Assembly: GCA_026398815.1 (NCBI GenBank)
Contig: JAPLSA010000006.1
Location: 62,001-126,000 of the forward strand
DNA: 64,000 nt
Reading direction: 5' to 3'
DNA from: Gammaproteobacteria bacterium
Lineage (GTDB): Bacteria; Pseudomonadota; Gammaproteobacteria; Nevskiales; Nevskiaceae
In this document: positions 34,665 through 42,004 of the stretch, piece after piece
Layout: each line of letters opens with the position of its first letter
Numbering within the stretch: the first letter of the stretch is position 1
Position numbers and translations under genes: made by a program
Notes under the pieces: generated by a model
The model's database searches: none
The model's input: the letters and a program-made list of their open reading frames with translations, nothing else
What the model was told of the DNA's origin: nothing

Positions 34665-35267
34665 TCACGGTGCTTCGCGCCGCCGTGGCCGCGTGGCGCG
34701 CGTACCCGCTTCGGTGGCGCGCTTGCCGGTGCTGCGCGCCGGGCCGTCGCCACTGCGAGCCTTGAGCCGCGCCTGCAGCCGGTCACCGAGCCAGACGCGG
34801 ACCTCGCCATCGAGGCCGGCCGGAGCCTTGCGTGCCACGGTGCCGGCCAGATCAGCCAGCGAGCTGCCGGCTAGCTCGTCGCGCATGCGCTGTTCGGCAC
34901 GCAGCATCACCGCGTGGATGGAGCAGACGCCCTGCGTCGACCAGGTCGGCGCCCGGCCCTTGAACAGCGCGCAGCGGCCGCGGATTTCCTGGCACTCGAA
35001 CAGCGGCTTGCGGCCCTCGATGGCGTCGACGACCGCGAGCACGCTGATCTGCGCCGCCGGCTGGGCCAGCCGGTAGCCGCCGTGGATGCCCGGCGTGGCG
35101 CTGACGATCCCGGCCTTCTCCAGTCGCGGAAAGATCTTGGCGACGAACGACGGCGACACCCCCTGCAGTTCGGCCAGATCGCGGCTGCTGGCCGCAGCGG
35201 CGCCCGGCTCCGCCAGCCACAGCAGGCAGTGCAGACCGTATTCGACGCTGGTTCCGAGATGGGCCAT
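34665..35267 (-). CDS. Rrf2 family transcriptional regulator with three-cysteine cluster motif
   Basis: A 200-residue Rrf2 protein. The winged helix spans residues 1-60 (SVEYGLHCLLWLA, ELQGVSPSFVAKIFPRL, GGYRLAQPA). Cys92, Cys99 and Cys115 match the spacing of iron-sulfur-binding members such as NsrR and IscR, so it may sense nitric oxide or redox/iron status. A non-conserved basic tail (about 50 residues rich in Arg, Ala and Thr) extends beyond the usual length. No isc or nitric-oxide detoxification genes are adjacent. Neighbours on the same strand are trxC, a small basic protein and a membrane protein, which suggests a redox-related local regulon. Confidence 0.9.
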   Translation of the reverse strand: MAHLGTSVEYGLHCLLWLAEPGAAAASSRDLAELQGVSPSFVAKIFPRLEKAGIVSATPGIHGGYRLAQPAAQISVLAVVDAIEGRKPLFECQEIRGRCALFKGRAPTWSTQGVCSIHAVMLRAEQRMRDELAGSSLADLAGTVARKAPAGLDGEVRVWLGDRLQARLKARSGDGPARSTGKRATEAGTRATRPRRREAP

Positions 35268-35320
35268 AACGCGGACGGTATTCGTCCGTGTTCAAGACCG
35301 CAAGCCCATGGGACATGACC

Positions 35321-35560
35321 TCAGTTGCCTGGCCTGTTTCCCGCCGGATCATCGGGCGGGTCGACGGCCGGATCGTCGGCCCGATCGTCGGAGATGGGCA
35401 GGCCGGCGGCATTGCGCAGGAACTGCCGCTCGTAATGGCGGTTGCGGCGGCTGCGCTTGGCGTTGGCGCGCTTGTCCTGGCGCTTGTCGACGACCAGATC
35501 GGCCAGCCCGCTCAGGTCATCGAGGGTGGCGATGTCGGCGGGCGAATTGCGGCGCGGCAT
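35321..35560 (-). CDS. small charged conserved-type hypothetical protein
   Basis: A 79-residue protein with a very basic centre (DKRQDKRANAKRSRRNRHYE) followed by RQFLRNAAGLP and a low-complexity Asp/Pro tail. The N-terminal half ending in RNRHYE-x-QFLRNA has the look of a conserved nucleic-acid-binding helix, whereas the tail looks variable. It lies 13 bases downstream of trxC on the same strand, so the two are probably co-transcribed. Function unknown. The coding call rests on codon bias and operon position. Confidence 0.6.
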   Translation of the reverse strand: MPRRNSPADIATLDDLSGLADLVVDKRQDKRANAKRSRRNRHYERQFLRNAAGLPISDDRADDPAVDPPDDPAGNRPGN

Positions 35561-35573
35561 GACGCTGCCACCG

Positions 35574-35999
35574 TCAGGCGATCGCGCGGCGCATCCACTG
35601 CAGCAGCGCCGGCAGCGGCAGCGCGCCGGACTGCCGGGCGATCTCGCGACCGCTGCGAAAGGCGATCAGGGTCGGGATGCTGCGGATGTTGAAGCGGGCG
35701 GCGAGCGCCGCTTCGGCTTCGGTATCGAGCTTGGCCAGCCGCGCCTGCGGCTCGATCTCGGCCGCGGCGCGCTCGAAGCTCGGCGCCATCGACAGGCAGG
35801 GACCGCACCAGGGCGCCCAGAAATCGACGATCAGCGGCAGTTCGCCGCGCGTGAGCTGGGCATCGAAATTGGCCGCCGTCAGCACCAGCGGCCGGGCGCT
35901 GAACAGCGGCGACTTGCAGCGGCCGCAGGTCGGCGCGTCGGCGAGACGCGGCTCGGGAACGCGGTTGACGGCATTGCAGCTCGGGCAGGCGATCAGCAT
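35574..35999 (-). CDS. trxC: thioredoxin 2 with N-terminal zinc finger
   Basis: A 141-residue TrxC. The N-terminal zinc-binding module has CPSC (5-8) and CGRC (25-28). The thioredoxin fold follows, with active site WCGPC (64-68) and the cis-Pro loop in SIPTLIAF. It reduces protein disulfides in the cytoplasm and is usually induced by oxidative stress. It is followed on the same strand by the small basic protein and the Rrf2 regulator. The upstream gap contains an inverted repeat flanking a possible -10 box. Confidence 0.96.
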   Translation of the reverse strand: MLIACPSCNAVNRVPEPRLADAPTCGRCKSPLFSARPLVLTAANFDAQLTRGELPLIVDFWAPWCGPCLSMAPSFERAAAEIEPQARLAKLDTEAEAALAARFNIRSIPTLIAFRSGREIARQSGALPLPALLQWMRRAIA

Positions 36000-36032
36000 C
36001 GGCAGAGCAGGTGTGGGGCTTGCCGGAAAGCT

Positions 36033-36075
36033 GGGACGATCCGCGCCAGATTAAAGCCCCCGCGCGTATCGTCCC
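36033..36075 (-). promoter_or_regulatory. inverted repeat in trxC upstream region
   Basis: GGGACGAT (36033-36040) and ATCGTCCC (36068-36075) form perfect 8-base arms 27 bases apart in the gap before trxC. On the minus strand the segment between them contains CTTTAAT, a possible -10 box. It could be a regulator operator or a large hairpin. Confidence 0.35.
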
Positions 36076-36104
36076 GCCGGCAGCCGACCGACCGGCCGCC
36101 GCCT

Positions 36105-36866
36105 TCAGATGCCCTGGCCGCCGGACACCTCGATGCGCTGGGCATTGACCCAGCCGTTGGCCGGGCCGAGCAGGCTGGCGATCATCGGGCCGATGTCGTC
36201 CGGCAGCCCGACGCGGCCCAGCGCCGTCATGCCGGCAAAGAACTGGTTGAAGGCCGGCGTGTCGCGCACCGCGCCACCGAAGAAGTCGGTCTCTATCGCG
36301 CCCGGCGCCACGGTGTTGACGGTGATTCCGCGGCTGCCGAGTTCCTTGGCCAGATAGACGGTCAGCACTTCGACCGCGCCCTTGGCCGCCGCGTAGACCG
36401 ACCAGCCGGGCGCCGAGACGCGGGTCAGCCCGGACGACAGGTTGACGATCCGGCCGCCGTCGGCCAGCAGCGGCAGCAGCGCCTGGGTCAGGAAGAACAC
36501 GCCCTTGAAATGCACGTTGACCAGCGCGTCGAACTGGGCCTCGGTGGTGTCGGTCACCAGCGCCACTTCGCCATGGCCGGCGTTGTTGACCAGGTGGTCG
36601 AAACGCTCGCGCTGCCAGGTGTCGCGCAGCGCGCTGCGCAATTGCTCGACGAAGGCCGGAAAGCTGGCGACGCTGCCGGCATCGAGCGGCAACGCCACCG
36701 CCTTGCGGCCCATCGCGTGGATCTCGGCGACCACCGCTTCGGCCTCGGCGCGGCGCTGCTGGTAGGTGATGACGACATCGCCGCCACTGCGGGCAACGTG
36801 CAAGGCGGTGTTGCGGCCAAGGCCACGGCTGCCACCGGTGATCAGGGTGAGGGTCGGTTGGGACAT
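36105..36866 (-). CDS. short-chain dehydrogenase/reductase
   Basis: A 253-residue classical SDR. The cofactor-binding motif is TGGSRGLGRN (11-20), followed by NNAGHGE and the catalytic triad Ser (NLSSGL), Tyr and Lys in YAAAKG. The Arg-rich region after the second strand (QQRRAEAE) suggests NADP(H) rather than NAD. The substrate is unknown. It is divergent from an AraC regulator that probably controls it. A 24-base perfect palindrome lies just upstream of its ribosome binding site. Confidence 0.93.
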   Translation of the reverse strand: MSQPTLTLITGGSRGLGRNTALHVARSGGDVVITYQQRRAEAEAVVAEIHAMGRKAVALPLDAGSVASFPAFVEQLRSALRDTWQRERFDHLVNNAGHGEVALVTDTTEAQFDALVNVHFKGVFFLTQALLPLLADGGRIVNLSSGLTRVSAPGWSVYAAAKGAVEVLTVYLAKELGSRGITVNTVAPGAIETDFFGGAVRDTPAFNQFFAGMTALGRVGLPDDIGPMIASLLGPANGWVNAQRIEVSGGQGI

Positions 36867-36883
36867 CGGGGTTCTCCGGTCGC

Positions 36884-36907
36884 GCGGCCGGCAGGTCTGC
36901 CGGCCGC
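36884..36907 (-). promoter_or_regulatory. perfect 24-base palindrome upstream of SDR gene
   Basis: GCGGCCGGCAG and CTGCCGGCCGC form 11-base perfect arms around a two-base centre. The element ends 18 bases from the SDR start codon, with the GGAG ribosome site between. It could be a repressor operator or an RNA hairpin controlling translation. Confidence 0.5.
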
Positions 36908-37076
36908 TTGGATGGGGGTGCGGGGGGTGCGGCGGCGGCGGCCTTGCTGGCCAGCCGTTACCGTGGCCACAGCTTGGCCAGCGCGGCGGCAGGCGTCGTT
37001 ACCGGAAACTCGGCATGACTTGCCTGATCCTCCGAAATTGACTGCAACGTCATCAGCAGGCCGCTACCATCCGGCC

Positions 37077-38003
37077 ATGTCCGATGCCCTGCGCCAGACC
37101 GTGCTGCGCCAGTTCGCCACCGTGCCCGTGCCGGCCACGGGCGCGGCGGTGCTGTCGCCGATCGACGGCCTTACCCTGATCCGTGCGGCGGCGCCCGGTG
37201 GCATCGAACACGCCATCGCCCGCCCGCTCGCCTGCCTGGTGCTGCAGGGCCGCAAGCAGGTCACCACCGGCGCACGGACGCTGGCCTTCGGCGCCGGCGA
37301 TTCGCTGCTGATCAGTGCCGACATGCCGACCAGCAGCCAGATCACCGGCGCGCCGTACCTGTCGCTGGTCATCGATCTCGATTTCGTGCTGATCGCCGAA
37401 CTGGTCGCGGACATGCGCAGCGCCGATGCCGGTGATCCGACGGCGGTGGCGGATCGAGGATCGGCAACGGCGACGGCGGTCTGCGTCGAACCCACCGACG
37501 CCGAAACCGCCGATGCCGCGTTGCGCCTGCTGCACTTGCTTGATCGTCCGCAGTCGATTCCGGTGCTGCGGGCGGCGCTGATGCGTGAACTGCACTACTG
37601 GCTGCTGGCGGGCCGGCATGGCGCGGCGATCCGCCGGATCGGCGCGCCGGACAGCCAGGCACATCGCGTGGCCCGGGCGGTGGCCCTGCTGCGCCAAGAT
37701 TACGGCCGGCCGCTGCCGGTCGAGCGGCTGGCGGCGATCGCCGGCATGAGCCCGTCGTCGTTCCATGCTCATTTCCGGGCCATCACTTCGCTGTCGCCGC
37801 TGCAGTTCCAGAAGCAGTTGCGGCTGATCGAGGCCCGCCGGCTGATGATCGCGCAGGGCATTCCGGCCAGCCGCGCAGCGTTCGCCGTCGGCTACGAAAG
37901 CGTGCCGCAGTTCACCCGCGAGTACCGCCGCCTGTTCGGGCTGCCACCGGGGCGGGATGCCGATTCGATGCGCCAGTCGATGCGCAGCAGCGTGGCCGCC
38001 TGA
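37077..38003 (+). CDS. AraC family regulator, AraC_N (PF06719)/YqhC-like
   Basis: A 308-residue regulator. The N-terminal cupin-like domain (LACLVLQGRKQV, LAFGAGDSLLISADMP, PYLSLVIDLD) is the PF06719 type found in aldehyde-responsive YqhC-like regulators. The C-terminal double helix-turn-helix includes LAAIAGMSPSSFHAHFRAIT and FAVGYESVPQFTREYRRLFG. It is divergent from an SDR oxidoreductase, the usual arrangement for this subgroup, where the regulator activates the neighbouring reductase. Its stop codon overlaps the start of the following acetyltransferase gene by one base. Confidence 0.9.
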   Translation: MSDALRQTVLRQFATVPVPATGAAVLSPIDGLTLIRAAAPGGIEHAIARPLACLVLQGRKQVTTGARTLAFGAGDSLLISADMPTSSQITGAPYLSLVIDLDFVLIAELVADMRSADAGDPTAVADRGSATATAVCVEPTDAETADAALRLLHLLDRPQSIPVLRAALMRELHYWLLAGRHGAAIRRIGAPDSQAHRVARAVALLRQDYGRPLPVERLAAIAGMSPSSFHAHFRAITSLSPLQFQKQLRLIEARRLMIAQGIPASRAAFAVGYESVPQFTREYRRLFGLPPGRDADSMRQSMRSSVAA

Positions 38004-38458
38004 TGGTCACCTCCGACGAACTGCCGCTGCCGCGCGAGGCCAGCAACAGCGCCCTGCCCTACCGGATCCACCCGGTGCGGCCGGTCGACAGCGAGGACTG
38101 GCGGCGGCTGCGCAACCTGCTCTGGGACGACGAGGAAGACGGCCACGAGTACCAGATCGAACGCTACTTCCTCGGCAAGCTGATCGAGCCGAACGAGGTG
38201 CTGATCGCGCGCACGTCGGACGGCAGGGCGGTCGGTCATATCGAGTTGTCGGTACGCCGCAACCTGCGCCGCCTGCCGGGCCGGAATACCGGCTATGTCG
38301 AGGGCCTGTACATCGAGCCGGCCCATCGGCACCGGGGCCTGGTGGTGATGCTGCTGCGCGCCGGCGAACGCTGGGCACGCGAGCGCGGCTGCGGCGCGTT
38401 CGCGTCGGACCGCGAGGAGCGGCTGATCGTGCACCGCCGCTTCGGCCAGGCCGTCTGA
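38003..38458 (+). CDS. GNAT acetyltransferase, AAC(6')-like
   Basis: A 151-residue GNAT protein. It has the N-terminal WRRLRNLLWDDEEDGHEYQIE block, then VEGLYIEP followed by the acetyl-CoA-binding HRHRGLVVMLLRAGE and WARERGCGAFASD. These motifs, in this order, resemble aminoglycoside 6'-N-acetyltransferases of chromosomal type. The C terminus is short after RFGQAV. The natural substrate may be something other than a drug. It is translationally coupled to the AraC gene (ATG overlaps TGA), implying shared expression. Confidence 0.82.
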   Translation: MVTSDELPLPREASNSALPYRIHPVRPVDSEDWRRLRNLLWDDEEDGHEYQIERYFLGKLIEPNEVLIARTSDGRAVGHIELSVRRNLRRLPGRNTGYVEGLYIEPAHRHRGLVVMLLRAGERWARERGCGAFASDREERLIVHRRFGQAV

Positions 38459-38495
38459 GCGCAGCTGTCCGGCGGCCGCTTCGAGGATCGCGGAC

Positions 38496-39326
38496 TCAGC
38501 CCTGCTGTTGCTGCCGCCACTGGCGGGGTGACAGCCCGGCGTGCGCCTTGAACACCCGCGACAGCGCTGCTTCGCTGCCATAGCCGACCTCGTCGGCCAC
38601 CTGCTTCAGCGGCCGGCCGCGCAGCAGGGCCTGCTGCGCCAGTCGCAGCCGCCACTGCTGCAGATAGGCGCCCGGCGTGCTGCCGACCGCCTCGTGAAAG
38701 GCGCGCGCGAACGCGCTGCGCGACATCCCGGCGCGGGCCGCCAGCGTGTCCAGCGTCCACGGCCGGGCCGGCGATTCGTGCATCGCCACCAGCGCCAGCC
38801 GCAGCCGGGGATGGGCCAGCCCGGCCATCATCCCGACCTCGGTCCGGCCCTGTTCCATCAGCTGCCGCAGCACCCGGATCAGCAACACCTCGAACAGCCG
38901 ATCGAGCACGGCCTGGCGGCCGCAGTGCTGCTGGGCGGCTTCCTCGAACAGCAGCGCCAGCACGGTCTCGCCGCCGTGCAGCGCCGCCAGCGGCAGGCAG
39001 CTGACGGCCGGCAGCGCGCGGGCCATCGGATTGCCGGCCCCGCCGCTGAACTGCAGCGCCGCGCAGGTGAAGTCGGCGCCGCTGTCCGGATCGGTGACGA
39101 AGCGATGCGCCAGCGGCCGTGGATAGAGCAGCAGGCTCGGCTCGCGGATGGCGATCGGCGCACGGCCTTCGCCGTGCTGTACGTCGACCCGTCCCCGGCG
39201 AATCAGGTGCAGCTGGCCAGCGCTGCCGCTGCCGTCCAGATCGGTGACGCCGCACAGCAGGCCAGTCTGGAAGACGCGGGCGCTGACCGGGAACTGTTCG
39301 AGCAAAGCGGCCAGGCGATCGGTCAT
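38496..39326 (-). CDS. AraC family regulator, cupin-6 type, divergent from ohr
   Basis: A roughly 276-residue regulator. The N-terminal cupin has LHLIRRGRVDVQHG and SLLLYPRPLAHRF, and the C-terminal part has two helix-turn-helix motifs (LAARAGMSRSAFARAF and EVGYGSEAALSRVFKAH). I use the ATG at 39324-39326; the alternative six codons upstream would be TTG. It is divergent from ohr. Ohr genes are normally controlled by the MarR-family OhrR, so an AraC partner is unusual, although the pairing is from position only. Confidence 0.88.
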   Translation of the reverse strand: MTDRLAALLEQFPVSARVFQTGLLCGVTDLDGSGSAGQLHLIRRGRVDVQHGEGRAPIAIREPSLLLYPRPLAHRFVTDPDSGADFTCAALQFSGGAGNPMARALPAVSCLPLAALHGGETVLALLFEEAAQQHCGRQAVLDRLFEVLLIRVLRQLMEQGRTEVGMMAGLAHPRLRLALVAMHESPARPWTLDTLAARAGMSRSAFARAFHEAVGSTPGAYLQQWRLRLAQQALLRGRPLKQVADEVGYGSEAALSRVFKAHAGLSPRQWRQQQQG

Positions 39327-39341
39327 TGAAGGACGATTGAT

Positions 39342-39377
39342 CAAGTATCAAAGATGAATTGCAACTTATCGTACTTG
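39342..39377. promoter_or_regulatory. inverted repeat between AraC gene and ohr
   Basis: CAAGTA (39342-39347) and TACTTG (39372-39377) are inverted half-sites 30 bases apart, centre to centre, which is about three helical turns. They lie in a locally AT-richer stretch of the divergent region. This is suitable for a dimeric regulator, but half-sites this short could be chance. Confidence 0.35.
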
Positions 39378-39450
39378 GACCCGGTGCACAGTACCCCTGC
39401 CCCGCCGGACTCAATCCCGAGCCCACCGGCACAACGAAAGGAGATCCACC

Positions 39451-39879
39451 ATGTCCATCGCCAAAGTCCTCTACACCGCCGAAGCCACCGCCACCGGAGG
39501 CCGCGAAGGCCACGCCGTGTCGTCCGACCAGGTGCTGAGCGTGCAGCTGTCGACGCCGCGCGAACTCGGCGGCGCCGGCGGCCCCGGCACCAATCCGGAG
39601 CAGCTGTTCGCCGCTGGCTACTCGGCCTGCTTCCTCGGCGCGCTGAAGTTCGTCGCCGGCAAGAACAAGGTGTCGCTGCCGGCCGACACCACGATCACCG
39701 GCCGCGTCGGCATCGGCCAGATCCCGACCGGCTTCGGCATCGAGGCTGAACTGCGCATCCACGTGCCCGGCCTGGCGCGTGAGCAGGTGCAGACGCTGGT
39801 CGATCAGGCGCACATCGTCTGCCCGTACTCGAACGCGACGCGCGGCAACATCGACGTGCGGCTGGTGATCGTCGACTGA
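39451..39879 (+). CDS. ohr: organic hydroperoxide resistance protein
   Basis: A 142-residue OsmC/Ohr-family peroxidase that reduces organic hydroperoxides using lipoylated protein partners. The catalytic Cys60 ([12 protein letters not shown]) and resolving Cys124 ([14 protein letters not shown]) are both present. The N-terminal [15 protein letters not shown] is typical of Ohr rather than OsmC. A strong AAAGGAG ribosome site precedes the ATG. Divergent AraC gene upstream. Confidence 0.96.
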   Translation: MSIAKVLYTAEATATGGREGHAVSSDQVLSVQLSTPRELGGAGGPGTNPEQLFAAGYSACFLGALKFVAGKNKVSLPADTTITGRVGIGQIPTGFGIEAELRIHVPGLAREQVQTLVDQAHIVCPYSNATRGNIDVRLVIVD

Positions 39880-40006
39880 GCGCCGCCCGCCCCAAGCCGG
39901 CCCGCATTGGAATATTCACCAAGGCGGGTTCCGGCCGGCCCGGTGATTGTCTAGCGTGCTCGCGCACGCCAACACACCAGAACACAGGCCAAGGGGAGAG
40001 CGACAG

Positions 40007-41068
40007 ATGAAGGCAGCGGTTTACTTCGGCGCAGGCGATATCCGCTGCACCGACATCGACGATGCCCGCCTGCAGGCGGATCACGAGATCCTGGTGCGGG
40101 TCACCGGCACCTCAATCTGCGGTTCCGACCTGCACCTGTACCGCGGTGCGCTCGACGCGATCATGGAAAAGGGCAAGTCGCAGACCGGCCACGAGCTGAT
40201 CGGCGAGGTCATCGAGGTCGGCCGCGCGGTCGCCCGCTTCAAGCCGAAGGACCGGGTCAGCATGGGCTACTCGGTGTCCTGCGGGCATTGCTTCATGTGC
40301 ACCGCCGGCCAGACCGCGCACTGCGAAACCACCCACAGCGCCGTCTACGGCTTCGGCGTGCCGTTCGGCAACATCAACGGCAGCCATGCCGAAGCGATGG
40401 TGATCCCGCACGCCGAAGGCCACGCGATGCGGATTCCCGACGGTGTCTCCGACGAAGCGGCGGTGACGCTGTCCTGCAACCTGCCGTCGGCGATCATCGC
40501 CAATCGGCTCGCCGCCATCGAGGCGAGCGATAACGTGGCGCTGATCGGCTGTGGCCCGACCGGCCTGATGACCCTGGATATCGCGCTGCAGCGCGGCCCT
40601 CGCCGGCTGGTGGTGCTCGACCGGCTGGACTACCGGCTCGACTTCGCCCGCCGGCGCGGCGCGATCGCTATCAACATCGGCGACGCGGACTGGAAAGCCC
40701 GGGCGCTGGCGGAAACCGGCGGGCGCGGCTTCGACAAGGTGATCGAAGTGGTCGGCTCACCGGAATCGCTGCAGGCGAGCCTCGATCTGGTGCGCGCCGG
40801 CGGCACGGTGGCAGCGATCGGCGTGTTCTGCGATTCCACCTTCAACCTCGATCTCGCCAACGTGTTCCTGCGCAACATCAGCCTGCACATGAACGGCTTC
40901 GCCTCGGTGCAGCCGTTCATGGCCGAGGCGCTGCGGCTGATCGAATCCGGCGTCGTCGAGCCGGACGGCTACTTCACGCATCGCTTCCCGCTGGCCCGCA
41001 TCGACGAGGCGTTCCGCGTCTTCCACGAGAAGCAGGACGGCGCGATGAAGATGCTGATCCGGCCCTGA
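40007..41068 (+). CDS. zinc-dependent alcohol dehydrogenase (MDR family)
   Basis: A 353-residue medium-chain dehydrogenase/reductase. The catalytic zinc site has Cys in SICGSDLHLYRG and His-Glu in TGHELIGEV. The structural zinc loop contains CGHCFMCTAGQTAHC. The nucleotide-binding Rossmann motif is VALIGCGPTGL, followed by VVLDR (an Asp, favouring NAD). The overall pattern matches L-threonine- or glutathione-independent formaldehyde-type MDRs, but the substrate is unknown. A GGGGAGAG ribosome site precedes the ATG at 40007. It stands alone on the plus strand, convergent with the hydratase gene. Confidence 0.93.
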   Translation: MKAAVYFGAGDIRCTDIDDARLQADHEILVRVTGTSICGSDLHLYRGALDAIMEKGKSQTGHELIGEVIEVGRAVARFKPKDRVSMGYSVSCGHCFMCTAGQTAHCETTHSAVYGFGVPFGNINGSHAEAMVIPHAEGHAMRIPDGVSDEAAVTLSCNLPSAIIANRLAAIEASDNVALIGCGPTGLMTLDIALQRGPRRLVVLDRLDYRLDFARRRGAIAINIGDADWKARALAETGGRGFDKVIEVVGSPESLQASLDLVRAGGTVAAIGVFCDSTFNLDLANVFLRNISLHMNGFASVQPFMAEALRLIESGVVEPDGYFTHRFPLARIDEAFRVFHEKQDGAMKMLIRP

Positions 41069-41102
41069 CCCGGCCCAGAGCCTGCGCCAGCCGCGTTGCC
41101 GA

Positions 41103-41915
41103 TCAGCGCAGCCGGAGTTCGACGCTGCCGATGCCGGCGAACGAGGCCGTCAGCCGTTCGCCGGCGGCGATCGGAAAGGCCCGCGTGAGCCCGCCGGTCA
41201 TCACCCGATCGCCGGGGCGCAGGTATTCGCCATGCGCCGCGAGCGCATTGGCGAGCCAGGCCAGGGCCAGCACCGGATCGCCGAGCGCATCGGCGCCAAC
41301 GCCGGACGCCAGCACGCCGTCGCTGCCACGCAGTTCGACGACGCAGGTCTTCAGGTCGAGCTGCGGCGTGAACGCCACCGGCACGCCGAGCACGCAACGC
41401 GCCGACGAGCTGTTGTCGGCGATGTTGTCGCGCAGCGTGAACTGATAGGCGCGGTATCGGGTATCGACCACTTCGAGACTCGGATAGACCTTGGCGATCG
41501 CCGCTGCAGCCGCCGCTTCCGTGCAACCGGGCCCCTGCAGCGGCGCGCCCAGTTCCAGCGTCAGCTCCGGTTCCACCCGCGGATGCACCAGCTGCCCGGC
41601 CTCGAGCGTGACCGGCGAGGGTCCCAGCACCATGCCTTCGCCCAGCAGGCCGTAGTTCGGTTCGGCGATTCCCATCTGCTCACGCATCGCCCGACTGGTG
41701 TAGCCCAGCTTGTAGCCGACCCGCGCGCGACCCAGATGCGCAAAGCGCAGCCGGGCGATGGTGTAAGCCTCGGCGATGCTCAGATCCGGCACCCGCTCGG
41801 TCAGCAGGCGGATGCGCTGGCCCTCGCGCTCGGCCGTCGCCAGTTCGTGCGCCAGCCGCTGCAGCAGCGCATCGCGTCGAGGATCGTAGGCGGGCACTTC
41901 CGGGTTCTGGGGCAT
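41103..41915 (-). CDS. 2-keto-4-pentenoate hydratase family protein (MhpD/XylJ-like)
   Basis: A 270-residue member of the hydratase/4-oxalocrotonate decarboxylase family. The metal-binding motif is VEPELTLELG, with a later Glu in SLEVVDTRYRAY. The N-terminal half (AYTIARLRFAHLGRARVGYKLGYTS) and TGGLTRAFPIAAG are conserved. Such enzymes add water to 2-hydroxypenta-2,4-dienoate or decarboxylate 4-oxalocrotonate in meta-cleavage pathways. It lies downstream of the alpha/beta hydrolase and class II aldolase genes on the same strand. No ring-cleavage dioxygenase is nearby, so pathway membership is uncertain. Confidence 0.88.
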   Translation of the reverse strand: MPQNPEVPAYDPRRDALLQRLAHELATAEREGQRIRLLTERVPDLSIAEAYTIARLRFAHLGRARVGYKLGYTSRAMREQMGIAEPNYGLLGEGMVLGPSPVTLEAGQLVHPRVEPELTLELGAPLQGPGCTEAAAAAAIAKVYPSLEVVDTRYRAYQFTLRDNIADNSSSARCVLGVPVAFTPQLDLKTCVVELRGSDGVLASGVGADALGDPVLALAWLANALAAHGEYLRPGDRVMTGGLTRAFPIAAGERLTASFAGIGSVELRLR

Positions 41916-42004
41916 GCGTGGCTCGTCGCGGTCTTTGAGATCGACAGGTCTGACGGCGATACGCTCGAGACCCGGTCCGGGAACAACTCGGGCGTGAAGG
42001 CGCG

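Noticed and set aside
34571-34810. Longer N terminus for the four-helix membrane protein
   Set aside because: Extension is Arg/Ala-rich and antisense-like; ATG 34570 has a GGGGAG ribosome site.
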